DNA of 19,834 nt, taken from NCBI GenBank assembly GCA_030587525.1, contig JAUQYW010000501.1, positions 1 to 19,834 of the forward strand, written 5' to 3'. The notes beneath the pieces are model-generated. The model was not told where the DNA came from and made no database searches. It saw only the letters and a list, made by a program, of their open reading frames with translations. Positions within the stretch are counted from its first letter, which is position 1, and each line of letters opens with the position of its first letter. Shown here piece after piece: positions 1 through 13,500 of this stretch. A program made the position numbers and the translations under genes. This stretch comes from Candidatus Sigynarchaeota archaeon. GTDB lineage: Archaea; Asgardarchaeota; Lokiarchaeia; Sigynarchaeales; Sigynarchaeaceae.

Positions 1-1
1 T

Positions 2-1549
2 AGCAGTTCCACGAGCACCAATTTCTTAAATGCATCAACCACTATGATAAGCAATGCGGAGGCAAACTGGCGCGTGCAAGGATCGGGGACATCGCAGCAC
101 ACATGGGCCGAGCTCGTCTTGCGCGGCGCGATGCGCGGGACAAAATACTCCTGGGTTGGCCTCGGCGTGGAGATCCAGGCGCCGCTCGTCCCAGGCAGGA
201 TATTCGCGTCCATGCAAGCCCGCGTCGAGCTCGACATTGAGGCGTCCATTGGATCATCAGACAAGTACAACATCACCGTGGCGGTGCAAACCGCATCGGG
301 CTTGCACGTGCTGCGTACTTATTCCAAGGCGGAAATGCCGGCTGGCCACCGTTCCATCGACCTGGACTTGACGCCTGTTATCACGAATGCAACCGGCATC
401 CATTATTTCATGGTACTTCTCGAAGGCAGCCCGTTTGGACCGCTATCCATCTTGAAATATATGAAAGCACGCATCGAATCGATCGAGATTCTTGCGACAT
501 ACATTGAAACCGGGTCATACATCGGCGTGAGCGCGGCGGCAGGGAAGGACTCGGTGTCGTTCTTGTCGAGCCCGCGCGCCGCGGGTGAATGGGCATACGC
601 CATCACGACATACAATGATTCATTTGTCCCGGCGCAGCTTCGATTCTTGGGCAGCGGCAGCATCACGCGATTGGTCCGAGGCGGCATTGCCGATGCCGGG
701 ATTTATGCCCGCGTCGATGCCGACCTGGTGAACGTGAACGGGTCGATCCTAACTTGTCCCATCTATAGCGGCTGGATAAATCCAACTACCGCTTCGTTCT
801 CGATGAATTGGACCATCTCAGCATCAAAGACCATCGGGCTGGCATCGGTCCACCTCGCATTCCGCGTGGACGTGCCATCGCAAGGATGGGGAGCCGGGAA
901 CAACCCTGGCGATATATACACGATCCAGATGAGTGACGTGCACGTCGATGGCATCACGTCGTCTGGTACCGCGTGGACCATGGTTGACATGATGGCCAAC
1001 GAATCGGCATGGTCATACGCGTCGTCGACGGCGGATGGCGAGCTCACGGGAAAACCTCTTAACATGGGCGATGAAAGCATTGCACTGCGCGTTGGTGCCT
1101 TGTCCACGACGACGCCGGCAGCGAGCGAGAAGATCTATTCCGCCCGGCTGCTCGGTCCCGAGCTCGACGCTAGCACGCTGCGCACCGAGACGAACTCCAC
1201 GCTCGAGTTTGAATTCATACCATTCATCTCGGCACCGGTCGCGGTGTCTTCGCTCGCGGGCGAGAGCGCGCGGGTGCGCGTGGTGCTCGAGCTTCATGTT
1301 AACATGTGGGGGAGCTACTCGCCGCTCGTCACGTTCGTGGTTGATGAGTTCACGATCACCCCGGACAATTTCGGTGCTACGCGGTTCGCGTGGGCCGATA
1401 TCTCGCCCTATCTCGGCGTGCCCGTTGGCATCTACGGCGGGTACATCAACAAGGTGCGGATCGGCGTCTCCATCACGATCGACATTGCCGACACGCGGAC
1501 CCCGGGCGTCACGTGGGGTTGCGAGGCAAGGAACTACATGCTTTCCGTC
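2..1549 (+). other. N-terminal region: about three beta-sandwich modules (domains within the CDS)
   Basis: Residues 1-516. Three stretches of alternating hydrophobic strands, each near 150-170 residues, look like jelly-roll or carbohydrate-binding-like sandwiches. Similar late strands occur in each: ARIESIEIL near residue 155, IQMSDVHVDG near 309 and FVVDEFTITP near 450. I cannot assign a named family. Eight N-x-S/T sequons fall here. The third-position G/C fraction is high (35 of 50 codons in 1013-1162 by hand count). The true N-terminus lies upstream, so the first module may be incomplete. Confidence 0.5.
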
Positions 1550-4500
1550 GTGGATCTGCCGAGCCGCCCGCAATTCATCGGTTTGCCGCAAGTCATCCAC
1601 GGTAATTATCCAATCTGGATTCGCGGGCAAGGGGACGAGGTCCATCTATGGCTAGACTATGCCGTGAACAATGGCCCGTTCATTCCCTACACTGACATCA
1701 CGCAAAAGGTACCCGGTAGCTTGAGCACGTGGCGGGTGTGGTTCGACTCGACTGCATTCGACGACACGTCGAACTTGTCGCTCCGCGTGTACATGCAAGA
1801 TTCCGTCGGCCTAAGAAACACGGAGCACGTGCTGGAAGTCACGGGACTGTGCATCGACAATACGGCTCCAGAAATTGCAAGCGTTACTGGTCTTCACGAC
1901 AACATGGTGCTCGGAAAAAATACGAACATTTCCGTGGTGGCAGCGAGTCCGGACGCCGCCGCTGTAATGTTCCAGTTCGTGCCCGCGGGCGAGACATGGG
2001 CATCAAGCCACGTGATCACGTTCATGGACGACGAGCCAAGCGATGGCTTCAGCCATGCGCTCATGATCTACGCCCTTGCCGAGGGCACCTACAATGCCAA
2101 GGTCACGCTGCTCGATGGCGCGATGGACGTTGCCCAGTCAGATTCTCTGGAATTTTTCAACATAACGATCATCCACGCATATCCCGAGATCATCTCTCCC
2201 CTTCCCGCGACCGTGACGAACGGCCACTTGCTGGTCCAGGCGCGGACCGGCACGATGAACGTGCTAGGAGCTAATTTGTATACCGGCATCTCGGCGGATC
2301 AGGTCATCGACCACGTCTCGTCGTGGACGCTGGCCGGCAGTTCGACGTGGCCGGTCAACGGGTCGTTCGCGTTCCAGCTCGATCCCGTGCATTTCGGCAG
2401 CATCGAATCGTGGGTATTCATCCTCGTCAATTTCACGATCAGCGACACGCTCGGTGGTATCATCGTGGACTCGGCGAGCGTGCTTATCTATGTAGACACC
2501 ATCACTCCGCAGATCTCGATAGATTTCGCGGCAGGTCATTCCCACGATGCCAACGGCTATATCAAAGGAGTCCCCGTGTTCTCGGTTACGACGACGACGC
2601 CTGATCAGATTGCCAGGGTCGAGATCCGTGCTTTACAACCTGACTCAGAGATGCCGGTGGTGATTGCAAGCTCGGAATCCCGGTTATTTCCATGGTATTA
2701 CACGTTCGTGCCATCCATAGACGGGCTCCACAACTTTCAAGCTGTCGCCGTAGATGTCGCTGGAAATATGGCTGTTTCGGACGTGCTCTCGACTACTATA
2801 GATTCAAGACCATTGGTCTTGCATTGCACCAGCCCGGCGCTGAATCAATCGCTGTGGTATAACCAAAGTGCAGTTCAAGTTGTAATACCCATCGAGATTT
2901 ATTCGGCTGACTGCGACATCAATGCATCGTCCTTGGGGCTGGAGTATAAGTGGGTTCACAGTGCCACGTGGACAACATATCAAGCTTCATGGGGTAAGAC
3001 ATCGTCACATTCATTTGCGACTGAGTGGTCGATTAACACCACGTTGCTTGACCCCTACCCGTTTTACCAGTTCCGCGTCACAGCAAGTGATTATTCCAGC
3101 ACGGCATATACTTATACCAGCACATTGCTCGTGACTGTTAACGACACGATCGCGCCGAGGATCGTTCGCTTCACGAACAATCTCGAATCAGTTGTGTGGG
3201 GGAACACCATAGCCCTTGAAATCGAAGCCCTGGACGATGTATTGTTCGTCGAGGTGTGGAACCGCACACCCGGGACACTATATGACTTCACTGATGAGGA
3301 TGGCCTCATTGCGAGGTTATATGGCAATGGAGCGTATCATGCCCTTGCCAACTCGTCATCATTCGCTCAAGGCTTGATATATTTGCGAGCCGTGGACCAT
3401 GCCTTCAACCAGAATACGACGGTCATCCCGGTTATTATTATGACCGCATGGTCGTGCAACATCTTGGACGGGTCGTTCATCAAGACCGCGAATGGAACGC
3501 TCGAAGTTATCTCATCGGTCCGGGAGACTGATCTCGAAGGTATTGAACTGTCCTTGTACCAGGTCATTAACGGGTCGCGTGAGTTCATAAAATCAAGTAC
3601 AAGCTGTGGCCAGAATTGCATAGCCTGCTTCACTAGCTTAGCCAGCGGAAGCTACGTGCTTGCTGTGCGGATCAAGCTTAATCCTGCATTGACGATATTC
3701 CCCACATCGTGGTTATCATCATATATCCCTGACATACATTTCACGATCGACGACATTTCCCCGACGAACGTCGTCATCGCTAATGTTTTGGATTATACAG
3801 TCGTCAGTGGCGGAGAGATTAGGCTCAATGCGAGTGCCATCGATAATTCCGGCCGAGTATCGCTTTTTATATCGGTTAACGGCACGATCCAGTCTTTGTC
3901 GGAATTTGGCCATGTTGGCGATGATGGGTTTGTTTACTGGACAGGTGCCGGTATCTTGCCCGATGGTGAATACGAGATCCGGTTGATTGCTATCGATGCT
4001 GCTGGCAACAACGCGTCCGCTACTGCGACCCAGCATGTCATTATCGACAATAGTCCAGCTTGCATAGAAAGTATCACATCATCACCAAATCCCGACGCGA
4101 CTGGCTTGATATTGACTTCGGATACGGTAACCTTGACCTTCTCCGCGACCGATAACGTGTCGATGATTACGGGGGCATGGGTGGATGTCGTCTTACCTAC
4201 AGGAATGATCGCAGCCTGGTCACAAGGTCATAATGCACATGCAATCAACGCGACCGCGACGTTCAGTTTTAAAACGCTTGGTTTTGCAGCGGGTGCCTAT
4301 ACTATTCACGTGTATGTGAATGGCAGCGCTGGTTTGACCATTAAACCAATGAACATCGTATTCGATGACCAAGCACCCGGGGCGTGGTTCGTTTCTCCGT
4401 TAACGGATGCAATTATCGTGGGAGAGAACCTCACGCTCGTCATTGGTTGTAGTGACATTGCTGGCATCAAGAGCGTGCTTGTTTATCGGGGGTTGCCTGG

Positions 4501-7500
4501 GGCAGGCGGCATCTTGCTAGGCCAGGCCTTGCCATACGAAGCATCCATGTCCACTTGGTATCACGTGCTTCAAGTTGATTCATATTCGTCGAGCAGCTAT
4601 TTCGCTCTCGTTACTGACTTGCTCGGGCACAGCTCCGTCGCTACCGTTGACCGCGTCATGACCGCGTCCCCCTTGATATTGACAACGGCATTGCTTAATG
4701 GTGCAAACATTGGCTCCCCCGTGGATGTATCTGGCCAGTGCACCATCGAACCAGGAGTACTCGATGACGGAACCAATTTGCAAGTAGGCGCGTGGTATGG
4801 GGTTCCTGACAGCGCTGAATGGATATATCTCAAGTCATCATCGACTTTCATGTACTCGCCTAGTGGACCGGGAACAACATCTTATCCATACACGATATCA
4901 TTCGATACCGATCTAATCACAGGTATATCTTCAAGCCAATATGTTCCGATCGCATTAGCACCGACATATTGGACGAATGACTTGTATTCGGCTAAGTTAA
5001 CCGGTTTTGCTGGCGATTTTGACGGGCAAGGCGACGTGGAGATCATATACACGCAGATTGTGAAGGTCGGCTCCAATTACAAGCTGCGCGTGTATGCTGT
5101 AAAAAAGGTCTTTAACGGGTGGGCCATACAACAAGGACCAACTGGGCAATACTTCGAATTCCCGATAGGTTCTTTTGCCTCGTATTCGCTTCTGGACATG
5201 ACGACTTGCGAAATAGAAGGAAAATCCAAGATTGTTTTGCTCGACAACCAGTATTTAATCCATATAATCGGGTATGGGGAAAGTGGGCTTCAATGCTTAA
5301 CCCAGGCCTTACCGACCGATCACTTTGATGCATTCACCGCCATGGATTTCGACGCTGCATCGCAAAATCTCGTGTTCGGGGTCACGACTGGTACCGGATC
5401 TGCAGCCTGGTTATGGGCACTACCAGATGGAGATGAGGATGAGCATGAACACCAGATGGCGTTTGATGACGCGCACGTGATACCGGTGCTCTCGACCAGC
5501 ATGACGCTACCGGCCGGCATACCGGCATTATCGATTGACCAATGCGTGATAGCGAGCATCGCTGTGGACAATTTCGCGCTAGCCGGCGTGGACTTACGCC
5601 CTTCCACATTATTTGGAACAAGCAATGCCTTTGGATACGTTGATGCAGCGAAAGCGGTTCATATCATCGACACGGGCTTCTCCGTGACGAAGATAGCTTG
5701 CGGAGACATCGATGTTGATGGCAAGAATGAAATCTTGCTCGGCGTCTCGAACCACGCGGGGCACAGCGTCTTGATCGCTTATGCGTGGGCCGAAAATGCG
5801 GGGAGCCTTGCTTGGCACTCATCGATTATCACGGATTACGGCACCCTCGCGGCATTTACCAGTTTCGACATTGGTCTTGGTTTGCCTGAGAATCCCGGGG
5901 AGGATTTAATCGTCGCTTCGAGTATCGGCGTCGTGAACTATCAATTAAAGAGCGCCATTACCGAAACCATCATTCCGGTGCAACCTGGGTCGTGGATATC
6001 GAGGACGACAGACACGACCGTAAATGGACGGTATGACACGACGTCACAAGAGATGGCACCGTTTTCGTCAGTGAAGGGCACGGAAACAATGCCAATCGAT
6101 GGCGTGAGCTCAAATGACGTTTCCAGTACCGTCGTGATCAATGAATTCGGGTTCCGCAAGAATGATGGTTCTTGCATCAACTTTATCGAATTATACAACT
6201 GGGGAAGCGAGGAGGTGGATCTCAGCGGTTTGGTCATCAATGTAACGCCTTCAACTTTAGACTCGGGTTTTCCGCACTATACCCCGCTTCCGAGGTCTTA
6301 TAGATTCCCGTTATCCGCTAAGATACGCCCACGCGGGTTTGTTATTCTCACAGACCAAGCATCTTCCGCGCTGATTGATCCCTCGGCGACTGTATTCGAT
6401 GTGGGTTTGTTATTAGCCGATTGGCTTGGATGGGAGACTTCAGCCGGCCATTACTATACGTGGCATGATATCACCATCGAGTTCGCTTATGATAACTACA
6501 GGACCGGAGATTGGTTCGATGACTGTTTGCTCATCGAGCTCGCCAAGTTAAATAATATCGACCACATCCCCGTGTCGATCTATCGCTCTGGCATGATGGA
6601 CACGAACAAGGAATATGATTTCGCTATCGGCGAGGCACCAGCAACCATAGGCGAGTTGAATCCCGGACAAGATGTGGATTCGTGGTCAGCCAATCCTTCG
6701 CTCACGTATCACCGCGGGGATGCAGCCATTTATGGTCTCGGGATACAGCAGCTAGCTGCCATCGACGATGGCTCGTCAAGCTCGTTCACGGGGTCTTTTG
6801 CACAGACCGCTGCTAGCGGTTTATCGAATGATATAGGGTATTATTATAGCGGAGCGGCCGACACTGCATCGCACACGTACACGTCGACGCAGAATTTGCA
6901 CACGGCATCGGGCAACCAGATCTCTGGCGTGTCAACTGGCTCCAACGCTGGGAATGGGTTGCCGACGCAGTTTCCGGGTTGGACAGGGAATGTCCAGAAT
7001 GTGTATGATAATGTATACCACGACGGGTATCGTGCTTGGACGACGAGTATTGAGACTGCATCGCAAACGTGGATGGATTACCAGAACCAGTTCTTTATCT
7101 TGCCAGGCCTCGGCGTGACTTCGAATGTACCTTATTGGACTGAGCGTAAGGGGCCAAGTTATGTTCCCAATATTCCCGAAAATGGTAAGAATCTGTATAA
7201 TGGATATTTATTGGGTGCGCAGACAGATCTAGCCGGTATTGGTGGAGTGGATATCACGAAAATCGACGATTCTTCGACTCTCGATGACGAATATATGATA
7301 TCCCATCTCATGTATAGGGACTCATATGGTACACCTCTACATTCGCAGACCTTTGGTGCGTCCTACCTATTACACTTCGACTTGGACCAGCGGATCGATC
7401 CCCAATTGATTACAGATCAATCGAGCATCGCCATTCATGTTACCGCAATCGGAATAATGGAGGTAGTGAGTTATTATCAATCGTACTTGGTTCATAGTAT

Positions 7501-10500
7501 ATACACCATTCCTATCAATATTAAAATAGGAGGGTTAGGTCTGATAACCTTTGGCCAGCCCAAGTTTCTATCAAGCAACAATGAATATTCGGGCTGGACG
7601 ACCGAATCACCCCCATCCGGAAGCACATGGAGCGATATCAAGGAGGAATCGGCCTATAAGTTTGATCAGATCATCACCGGAGAGACTTCCACGGCTGCTT
7701 TAAGAAGTGAGTTGGAGCAAGGAAGGGGGGATATAACTTTGACCTTGACCCAGCCTTCGCGTCCCCAGGATTCTCAGATTGAGGGCGTTCACCGGTATTG
7801 GGGTTATAATGTGGTACCCCGTTGGTTGAATGGGGATGTTGAATATAGCGCGATCTGCAACTCGGGAGGGGATGCTTATTCAATAGAACGCGTCCACTTG
7901 TACATCGAACAAGCATACATCGAGGTGAATCTTGCAGGAAATTCCGATAAAGATCTGGAGACGCATCAGATCGATGTCACTATACCGAGTCCTACCCCAT
8001 CAGCGATCTCCATTTCAGCCGTCATAACCGACTTCTTCTGGCTCGATTACGGGACTTCGGGATGGGATGGCGTGGATGTTTCGGATTGTGCTGATGCGTA
8101 TTCCAATAGCTTTACTTGGGGATATTATGGTGCTGTCAATGCTCCGGTTTACAACAATTACTATTGCCAAGGACTATATGATGCAAGGTGGACTAATATC
8201 GGGGCGAATCCGATACGGCACATCGAAATCTTGGTACAAGATGACGAGAATCCCGGCGAGATGATATGGACCGACTTGGATTTGACGAGTGTTGATGGTA
8301 CCTTCGACGGAACCAGTTTTCATCTCCTCTTTAATGAATACGAGGGGGACTTTTATGGCATAGGCAACACCTTGAGCATCCGGTTCGTGTATCGCGTGCC
8401 AGACATTTTCGAGCTCAGGTGGGGTGTAAAAGATGACCACGAGTTCACGACCCTTCGAGATGATCCTGACTATATAAATGAATTGGTTTCTGGGCCTGAT
8501 TTCCGATTCTTGCAGACCAATGATTTGCTCCAGGCTAGGGCCGCAGTTGCTTTAGAGGAACTGGAGGTCAAGGCGACGGAACCTAAGATCTATTATTCTT
8601 CCCAGGAAATGTTGTTCGACATTGCTCCGGATTGGGTTAACGAGCTAACGGATGGCGTTTCATGGCTAGGTATCAGTTCTGTCAGCGATTTGGCGATTTC
8701 GTTTGATCATAAGGAATGGATCGATATTATCAACTACCACACTCGCAGCATTTTCCCTCTGGCGAATGCTGACCCGTTCAAGAATAATATCCAATATCAC
8801 TTCGATTACAGTTTTTATGATTGGACAACAAATACCTGGACACCGATCGATAACGAGGCTCCTTCATTCTCCACATGGAATTCCTATGGCCAATTCACGA
8901 GCAACGTCGATGATCCAGCGACATGGTCGAGTGATGCGAGGGTATTCATCGGACCCGCGTGTGGTATGCCTGGATCGGGGATTAAAATCAAGGTTCGCAT
9001 CACGTTGAAATGGCTTGGCGATGCTGTGATTGCTTTAGATGGGCATGATCTCATCGGCGGTTTTCAGAACCCGAGTAATGTGTGGATTACAAACCGTGTG
9101 CATTTAGCCATCAAGAATTTGGGTGTTTCGTTCCGGTACAACCTCATAGGAAATGCTCGTGATGTGAAACCCCGTAGTGCCCCGGACATCACAGTCAAGG
9201 GTGATGGCCGCATCCACGCGTCGAGTACGACAAGCGTCTCGTATCCTGCAACACTCCTCATTTCCGATTTGGGTATGGTCATCAACGAAATCGTATGCTC
9301 CAGGACTGGCTCGTTCATTGAGCTTGCCAATTATGGCCCGCGCGTCGATATCAGTAATTATTATATTCGTCTATTCATCGACACCGATTATGTTGGCGAC
9401 GCGTACTTGCTTCGAGATTTTATTCCTGTAGCATCCGATAGAATCATGGAACCTAGCAGCTTGAAGGTCATCGAAGGAATACCGGCGGGTTGCCAGACTT
9501 ATATGGTCGTGCTTTTCTCGGATAACGGGACGCCACTTGACGTGTTCATAGGTGCCTGGTATCAATATTCCCTCATCAACAAGATCTATATCTTCCCCGA
9601 GGAATGGATCGGTACAACAACTGAGACATTCCCCTACAACATCGCAGCGAGGAATTGCGATGATGACACGAATACCCCGGCGGATTGGAGCGCGCGTGCA
9701 GTTCACACTTTAGGTGCGTGGAATCCCGGCCAAGAAGGCGTGGCCAAGGTAGGTTGGAGCCACGTCACTGAGGCATTCAGCGTCACGGAGGATATCGACA
9801 TGACAGCTTGCATTGCATTCAAGAACGTTGCGGACGCGAGTTCCATTCGTGACTACCTCATCAAGATGAAAGTTACCGATGGGCTTACAGGGCAAGTCAT
9901 GTTCACGGGCAGCGAAACCAAGTCATTTACGCCAGTTTCTGCCCAGGACTTGACCGTAGCGGGAGGGTGCGCGCAAGTATTCGAGATTCATAGCGCGTTT
10001 ATAGACTCGATTAGCGTGTCAACGAAGGACGTCATTAATCCGGGCACGCGCCCCTCTTACATCCTTCTCCACTTGAGCGAGGTCGGTGTCGATGGAAAGC
10101 CTGTTGACGATTTTACTGCTGCTTTTGCGGAGTTGAACAAACAATACCACGCCAACACGATGCTCGTGTCATATGAGGCGTTCTGCAGGCTAACTATGGG
10201 CACGGCGGGTGCTTTCGCCATGACAGAATTAGTCTTACCAAAAAAACGTTCTGGGATAGATCCTAGAACGGGCTTAGCATTAACCGACTTGGACGACTTT
10301 ACAGTGATGCCTTATAGAAAATTCGCCGTGGAATTGTATGCAGTTATCTATCACGGGGTCGGAGCCCCGCTCACGAGCGATGTTGATCATTCCTTCATGA
10401 TGCAAGGGACTGGAGTTGCCGGCACGGGTGCCTTTCAGTTCAACGGCGCGTCGTGGCAAGCTCTGGACACGAATCTGGTCATGTCATTGGCGTGCGGTAA

Positions 10501-13500
10501 CCGTAGTTACCTCGTGGCAAGGAAGAGCGACCTCGATAAGGCGGGTTATCGCATCCGCGTACCCAAGGAGATCATCCCGTCTACCTTATTTCATCCAACG
10601 ACGACGGTACTCGTTCAGTCCTGGGCGACTGGATTCCCACGCGTATTCACGATTGATGCTTGGATGGAGAATGCCTTCTGGTATGGCACGACAGATCTAG
10701 AAGCCAGGGCATTATTCTCCGTCTCCCTCGACGTTAGCTCAACCATAACCGTTTCAGCTAAGGTTGCAGGGAGCAGCGTTTTTGGGACGGCACCCGCCAT
10801 ACTGAAAGAGTTCACGTTCCAAGTCTCGCCCGTTGCAGAAGCCATCGTCATCGACCTTGATGCGTCTTTCGATGTAGAATATTGGACCGGGGACATCGCC
10901 GCCAAGACCATAATGAATATGGACGGCTCCGACAAATGGGAAGGAACAACGAGCCGCGTGTCGCAATCTTTCGTGCCCGCATCGGCTTCACTCGATGAGG
11001 TCACGATTTGGGTGGAAAGCATCACCGGTTCTGGCACTTCCCCCATTTACTTCTGCGTCTACGAGACCGAGCAGATTACGCCCCGGCCTTTTGGCATCCC
11101 TATTTTAAAGGTTGACATCACCGGCTTGTTGAATGACGCGCTCGCATCAAGCTCGGGTTCAAGGCCAGTTACCATCGGAGGCATCAAGCTCGCGTTGGAA
11201 TATGCAATGTCTGATGGTCATTATGTGGGGAAGAAATATGCCTTTTCGATCGAGAACTACGAGGGTCGTGTCGTCAATCTCGCGTATGGGCCGGACACCA
11301 TGAATTCTTACCCTGATGGCGACATGTCAATTATGCAAAATGGTGAATGGCAAGATATCAATAACGACATGAAATTCATCGCAAGATTTTCCAGCATTGC
11401 ATCGGTGCGCGGCGCTGGTGCAGATGAATTGTATGCCTTGCTCAAGAATAACGGGGGCGGGACGAAGAGCCTCGTTCAGATCAAGACCGCGAGCGGGCAA
11501 TGGTTGAACATGATCCTTACATCACGCGCCACCTTCTCGGAGGCACCTGATTTCACATGCCTCGAGCTAGGCACTGGCATGCCCTTGCTCACGTTCGTGT
11601 ACCCGCTAGCGAAAGGAGCTACTGATGTTGTCGACGGGACTGGTTCTGCCACGATACGCATCGCAATGGACTATACAAGCTTGATCGGCTCCACGCTCAC
11701 GCGTCCCGGTATTGCCGGTTACCGGGCATATTTCGGACCCCGTCATATGACCGCACGTGTGCTCTCGAACGGGCGGACGAGTGCCGAAACAACCAGTACT
11801 GCCGTTACTGAATGCTCGGTTACGGTGGAAGCCGGGCTCTTGAAAGACCTCGATAGTATCGCACTTGATGTGGTTGGCCAAGACGTGATTTCGGCGAGTG
11901 ACGAGAATGGCGAGGTTTTGGCCAGCAATCAAGTAATATCGCCAATAGGAAAGACAAGCCTTGACTCCGGTCAGTTACAAGCATCTTTGTCGAGCCGCAC
12001 GATCGCGATTCTGCCACGCTATGATTTTACATATTCAGATATTGACGTGCCATTCAGCAACTCTTATCCTTATTACGACCCAACGGCGCAGAACCACACG
12101 TTCCTCGGGCTTGACGGCTTGAACATCCTTAATTACTGGACTCGAACTAGACAAACGCCACGGCCACCTGTAATAGATAATACAGGACCGCTGGGAAATG
12201 GGTTCTTCTATTACACGCAACCAGTGATGATTAGCGGCCGCAGCGTTTACCAAATTACCGATAAGGATTACAAACTTCACTGGGTGAAGATGTGCTTGGC
12301 AGCATCGCTTTATGCCCCAGCAGGCGAGCCACGCTACGCGATCGCATTTGTAATAGATTGGGTCTCGGATGGGCTTTTATTGCTCGATTTTCTGGATGCA
12401 CAAGATAGCGTACTGACGACGATCAGGTTTAGCTCATCGGGTTTTGTTGCCTTGACGAAGGGGAGACACAAGATTGCCATCGCTTCACACGAACCGGACG
12501 ATTTCTTGCTAGATGTGATCGTCGACGGAGTCATAATGGCCACGGTGACTGGTGGTGCCGCAGCACTCCAGCGGTTACGCACGCTGCGGTTCACCACGGG
12601 AGAACAGCCGTCGTCGACCGTTCTAGAATCGGGCCAGCGAGTGTATCTGGAGCCGAACGATAATAGATGCGATTGCTCCATTGATGACATCGACTTTAGC
12701 TGGAAGCGAACGACGCTTGCATCAGAGGCCCCAGTCAGCTTGCTTGACTTCAAGTCAGGCTTCGGCAATTATGTAGCACCCGTTAAAGGTTCATCGAGCT
12801 CATACACGCTTCGAGCCATGATCAGCTCGACACTCGTAATCACGAGCACCCGTGCCTTGCCGGTCACCATGCACCACACGTTCCAGGTCGCGAGCATTAA
12901 TGTGGTTGTTCGATCTTCCGAATTCGAAGCGCACGAGGTACCAGTAGGGTGTGGCATGTCTCGCGTGCAAATCGTTGACCTGGATGGCGATTACCGCCCC
13001 GATATCTTGCTCGATTCGGGAATCTGGGCCCGGTCAGAGGGCACCGACCGCGTGTACAAAATCAAAATCCAAGCGCATCTTGCGGGTCAACCCGCGAATA
13101 CCGTGGGATTACCCATCATCCGCTACGTGTTCGTGAGTGCCCAAGCACCGCGGCCGAGATTGCTAGTCGACGCGAGCCAAGCTTTCGACCAATGCGGTGA
13201 ATTTATAGGCACGCCATCTAAGCCCGCGCAGTTTGCAGTGAAGCTCCCGGAGAATTCCGGTACCGTGGTCCACAAAGTCGTTGAGTTTGATGTATGGCTA
13301 TTCAGGGATGCATCGGCCCCGGCTGGCATCATCATCAAGCTGCTCAACCGGTTTAGCGCATCTTTATTTGACATGTCATTCATGACATCGACGACATCCA
13401 CAACCGTGGCCGTCCTCGATTTGCATGGGAGCTTAACAAGCCTTGAATTCGATCCATCGACCTGGATTCACGTCCGAATTCATTTTATATCGCCGACGTC

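Noticed and set aside
1013..1645. A 210-codon open frame on the minus strand
   Set aside because: It lies opposite the giant frame where third positions are G/C-rich, which removes minus-strand stops. Its translation is rich in Arg, Asp and His with no domain pattern, and it has no supporting start signal.
1035..1655. A 206-codon open frame on the plus strand in another frame
   Set aside because: Its translation is very rich in Arg, Ser and Cys, typical of an off-frame reading of GC-rich coding DNA, while the giant frame continues through it with good strand patterns.
1729..2274. A 181-codon plus-strand open frame
   Set aside because: Same reason: an Arg/His-rich shadow of the Ig-like array, with no family pattern.
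8444..8464. Possible zinc protease motif near DDHEFTTLRDD
   Set aside because: The second His of HExxH is missing, and no protease fold pattern surrounds it.
10238..10255. Basic LPKKRSG spot as a processing site
   Set aside because: One dibasic cluster in a long chain is not evidence of cleavage, and no known processing signal of archaeal or bacterial surface proteins matches it.
12356..12410. Hydrophobic stretch around DWVSDGLLLLDFLDA as a membrane helix
   Set aside because: It is too short and interrupted by Asp residues; it fits a buried strand pair of the concanavalin-like module.
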